This document shows, piece after piece, positions 6,501-7,589 of a DNA stretch of 7,589 nt (its first letter is position 1; each line of letters opens with the position of its first letter). The DNA lies in assembly GCA_013811765.1 (NCBI GenBank), contig JACCUO010000171.1:1-7589 (forward strand), given 5' to 3'. The translations under genes and the position numbers were made by a program. The notes beneath the pieces are model-generated. The model was given only the letters and a program-made list of their open reading frames with translations. It did no database searches and was not told the DNA's origin. The DNA comes from Thermoleophilaceae bacterium (GTDB taxonomy: Bacteria > Actinomycetota > Thermoleophilia > Solirubrobacterales > Thermoleophilaceae).

Positions 6501-7122
6501 CAAGCTCGCGCGCCTTCGGGCCCGCATGGTGGAGCGCCAGCTCCGCCCGCGCGGGATCGAGGACGAGCGCGTGCTCCAGGCCATGGGCGAGGTGCCGCGC
6601 GAGCGGTTCGTGCCAGAGAGCGAGCGAGCGCGCGCCTACGACGACGGCGCCCTGCCGATCGGCAATGGCCAGACCGTGTCGCAGCCCTGGATCGTTGCCA
6701 GCATGGCCGCGCTGCTCGAGCTGAAAGGTCCCGAGCGCGTGCTCGAGGTGGGCACCGGCTCGGGCTACTCGGCGGCCGTGCTGAGCTGGCTCTGCTCGCA
6801 CGTGGTCACCATCGAGCGTCACGAGCCGCTTGCCCGCGCGGCTGGCGAGACCCTGGGCTCGCTCGGTGTGCGCAACGTGGAGATCCGCATCGGGGACGGC
6901 TCGGCGGGCGTTCCCGATCGTGCACCCTTCGACGCCATAGTGGTCACCGCCGCCGCCGAGGCCGGGGTCCCACCCGCACTCGTCGACCAGCTCGTCATAG
7001 GCGCCCCGCTCGTGTGCCCGATCGAGCGCAGGCGCCACGAGCGCCTCGTGCTGGTGCGCAACGGAGTCGAGCAGACCATCGCTCCCGTGCGCTTCGTCCC
7101 GCTCGTTGAGGGCGGGGATTGA
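6466..7122 (+). CDS. pcm: Protein-L-isoaspartate O-methyltransferase
   Basis: Cytoplasmic repair methyltransferase that uses S-adenosylmethionine to methylate L-isoaspartyl residues in aged proteins, starting their return to aspartate. The 218-residue protein is complete and of normal length. Family signatures run in order: MVERQLRPRGI (21-31), VPRERFVP (43-50), the substrate-side segment GQTVSQPWIV with conserved Ser72 (68-77), the SAM-binding glycine loop VLEVGTGSGYSA (92-103), the acidic end of strand two in VVTIERHE, the IGDGSAG loop, and FDAIVVTAAAEAGVP. The ATG at 6466 lies inside the end of the regulator gene, and the stop overlaps the TTG start of the Nudix gene. Both overlaps argue for one transcript with translational coupling. 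Confidence 0.95.
   Translation: MSRKGFEASSSDKLARLRARMVERQLRPRGIEDERVLQAMGEVPRERFVPESERARAYDDGALPIGNGQTVSQPWIVASMAALLELKGPERVLEVGTGSGYSAAVLSWLCSHVVTIERHEPLARAAGETLGSLGVRNVEIRIGDGSAGVPDRAPFDAIVVTAAAEAGVPPALVDQLVIGAPLVCPIERRRHERLVLVRNGVEQTIAPVRFVPLVEGGD
7108..7112 (+). promoter_or_regulatory. Shine-Dalgarno site for the TTG-started Nudix gene
   Basis: GAGGG, within GAGGGCGGGG, lies 6 bases before TTG 7119 and inside the last codons of pcm. It supports use of this rare start codon, together with coupling through the TTGA stop/start overlap. Confidence 0.5.
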
Positions 7123-7529
7123 AACGCGAGTTCTCGGCGGGCGGCGTGGTGGTCCGCCACACGGGAAGCCGATCGGAAACGGCGCTCGTATCACCGCGCC
7201 GAGGAATCTACGCCCTCCCCAAGGGACACCCGGACGCCGGGGAGTCGATGGAGCAGGCGGCCACCCGCGAGGTGCGGGAGGAGACCGGCCTCGTGGCCGA
7301 GCCGATCGAGTGGCTCGGCGAGGTCAGGTACTGGTATCGCCTTGCGGGAGACAGGGTGCTGAAGACCGTGACCTTCTACCTGTTCAGCTACCGCTCGGGG
7401 AACGTGGAGGACCACGATGATGAGGTGCAGTGGGCCGGATGGGTGCCGCTCGACAAAGCGCCGCAACAGCTTTCGTATAAGGGAGAGCGGGAGATCGCCA
7501 CGAAGGCGCTGCTGCGAAGCGCACCGTAG
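7119..7529 (+). CDS. Nudix hydrolase (MutT/Ap4A-type)
   Basis: Hydrolase of nucleoside diphosphates linked to another group, of 136 residues. The Nudix box is exact at residues 36-58: Gly36, five residues, Glu42, seven residues, then REVREETGL, which carries the metal-binding glutamates (Glu54, Glu55). It is preceded by YALPKG, a form common in Ap4A hydrolases and in actinobacterial MutT-like proteins. The N-terminal strand FSAGGVVVR and the late WAGWVPLDKA are typical of the fold. The start is TTG 7119; its last two bases plus the next A form the pcm stop, a 4-base overlap. No later ATG or GTG preserves the first strand. Substrate could be oxidised nucleotides, dinucleoside polyphosphates or another compound; sequence alone does not decide. 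Confidence 0.92.
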   Translation: MKREFSAGGVVVRHTGSRSETALVSPRRGIYALPKGHPDAGESMEQAATREVREETGLVAEPIEWLGEVRYWYRLAGDRVLKTVTFYLFSYRSGNVEDHDDEVQWAGWVPLDKAPQQLSYKGEREIATKALLRSAP

Positions 7530-7532
7530 ACT
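7527..7532 (+). promoter_or_regulatory. Candidate -10 box overlapping the Nudix stop codon
   Basis: TAGACT fits TANNNT and ends 7 bases before GTG 7540, the same geometry as upstream of nei. Its first three bases are the TAG stop of the Nudix gene. No Shine-Dalgarno site is present in the 10-base gap. A leaderless transcript for the next gene is the simplest reading; no -35 hexamer is evident. Confidence 0.4.
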
Positions 7533-7539
7533 TCCGCCG

Positions 7540-7589
7540 GTGTTCGTCCTCAACTTCTACTCGGCGATCTTCATCGACCAGCTCAAACG
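7540..7589 (+). CDS. Start of an unidentified gene, cut by window end
   Basis: An open frame begins at GTG 7540 and reads (M)FVLNFYSAIFIDQLK before the window ends; only 16 full codons are visible. The start lies 10 bases after the Nudix stop. The LNFYS plus DQLK pattern faintly recalls the N-terminus of ASCH-domain proteins, which continue with a lysine-threonine-rich strand outside this window. That is a weak resemblance from memory and not an assignment. Confidence 0.5.
   Translation, partial: MFVLNFYSAIFIDQLK

Overview
The base composition is very high in GC. Start codons are GTG, ATG and TTG, genes overlap by a few bases, and two genes appear to be leaderless. Gene content points to a high-GC actinobacterium. 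The lhr–nei adjacency is known from mycobacteria, and the small secreted protein resembles an uncharacterised family I associate with Thermoleophilia/Solirubrobacterales. That placement is inference from protein resemblance; no rRNA marker is present. All genes look chromosomal and housekeeping-like. I see no insertion sequence, phage gene, CRISPR array, tRNA or rRNA.

Layout. (1) Positions 1-3592, + strand: the C-terminal roughly four fifths of a large Lhr-type helicase. It enters the window at helicase motif V and runs through the DEAD/H-associated region to the long Lhr C-terminal domain. Near its start it carries an unusual linker of about 38 codons built from a 26-bp tandem duplication, a short palindrome and a 17-bp direct repeat. 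(2) 3677-4453, +: a complete Nei/Fpg-type DNA glycosylase starting at GTG, with a candidate -10 box placed for a leaderless transcript. (3) 4441-5142, +: a short glycerophosphodiester phosphodiesterase overlapping the glycosylase gene. (4) 5176-5685, - strand: a small secreted protein of unknown function, convergent with gene 3. (5) A 122-bp divergent intergenic region. (6) 5808-6500, +: a Crp/Fnr-type regulator with a cyclic-nucleotide-like pocket. (7) 6466-7122, +: protein-L-isoaspartate O-methyltransferase. (8) 7119-7529, +: a Nudix hydrolase starting at TTG. (9) From 7540: the first codons of another gene, cut by the window end, again apparently leaderless.

How they fit together. Two same-direction clusters flank a single opposite-strand secreted gene. 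The first (lhr, nei, GDPD) centres on DNA repair: a damage-linked helicase whose C-terminal domain is structurally related to AlkZ glycosylases, followed by a base-excision glycosylase. The second (crp, pcm, nudix) has overlapping reading frames, so it is probably one transcript. It joins a global-type regulator to repair of damaged protein and, possibly, clean-up of damaged nucleotides. A shared maintenance theme is reasonable but is inference from gene content. I did not find a clearly new multi-gene system. The points most worth following are the repeat-built insertion in Lhr, the two TANNNT-7-nt-GTG leaderless starts, the orphan secreted protein, and the altered motif residues of the phosphodiesterase.
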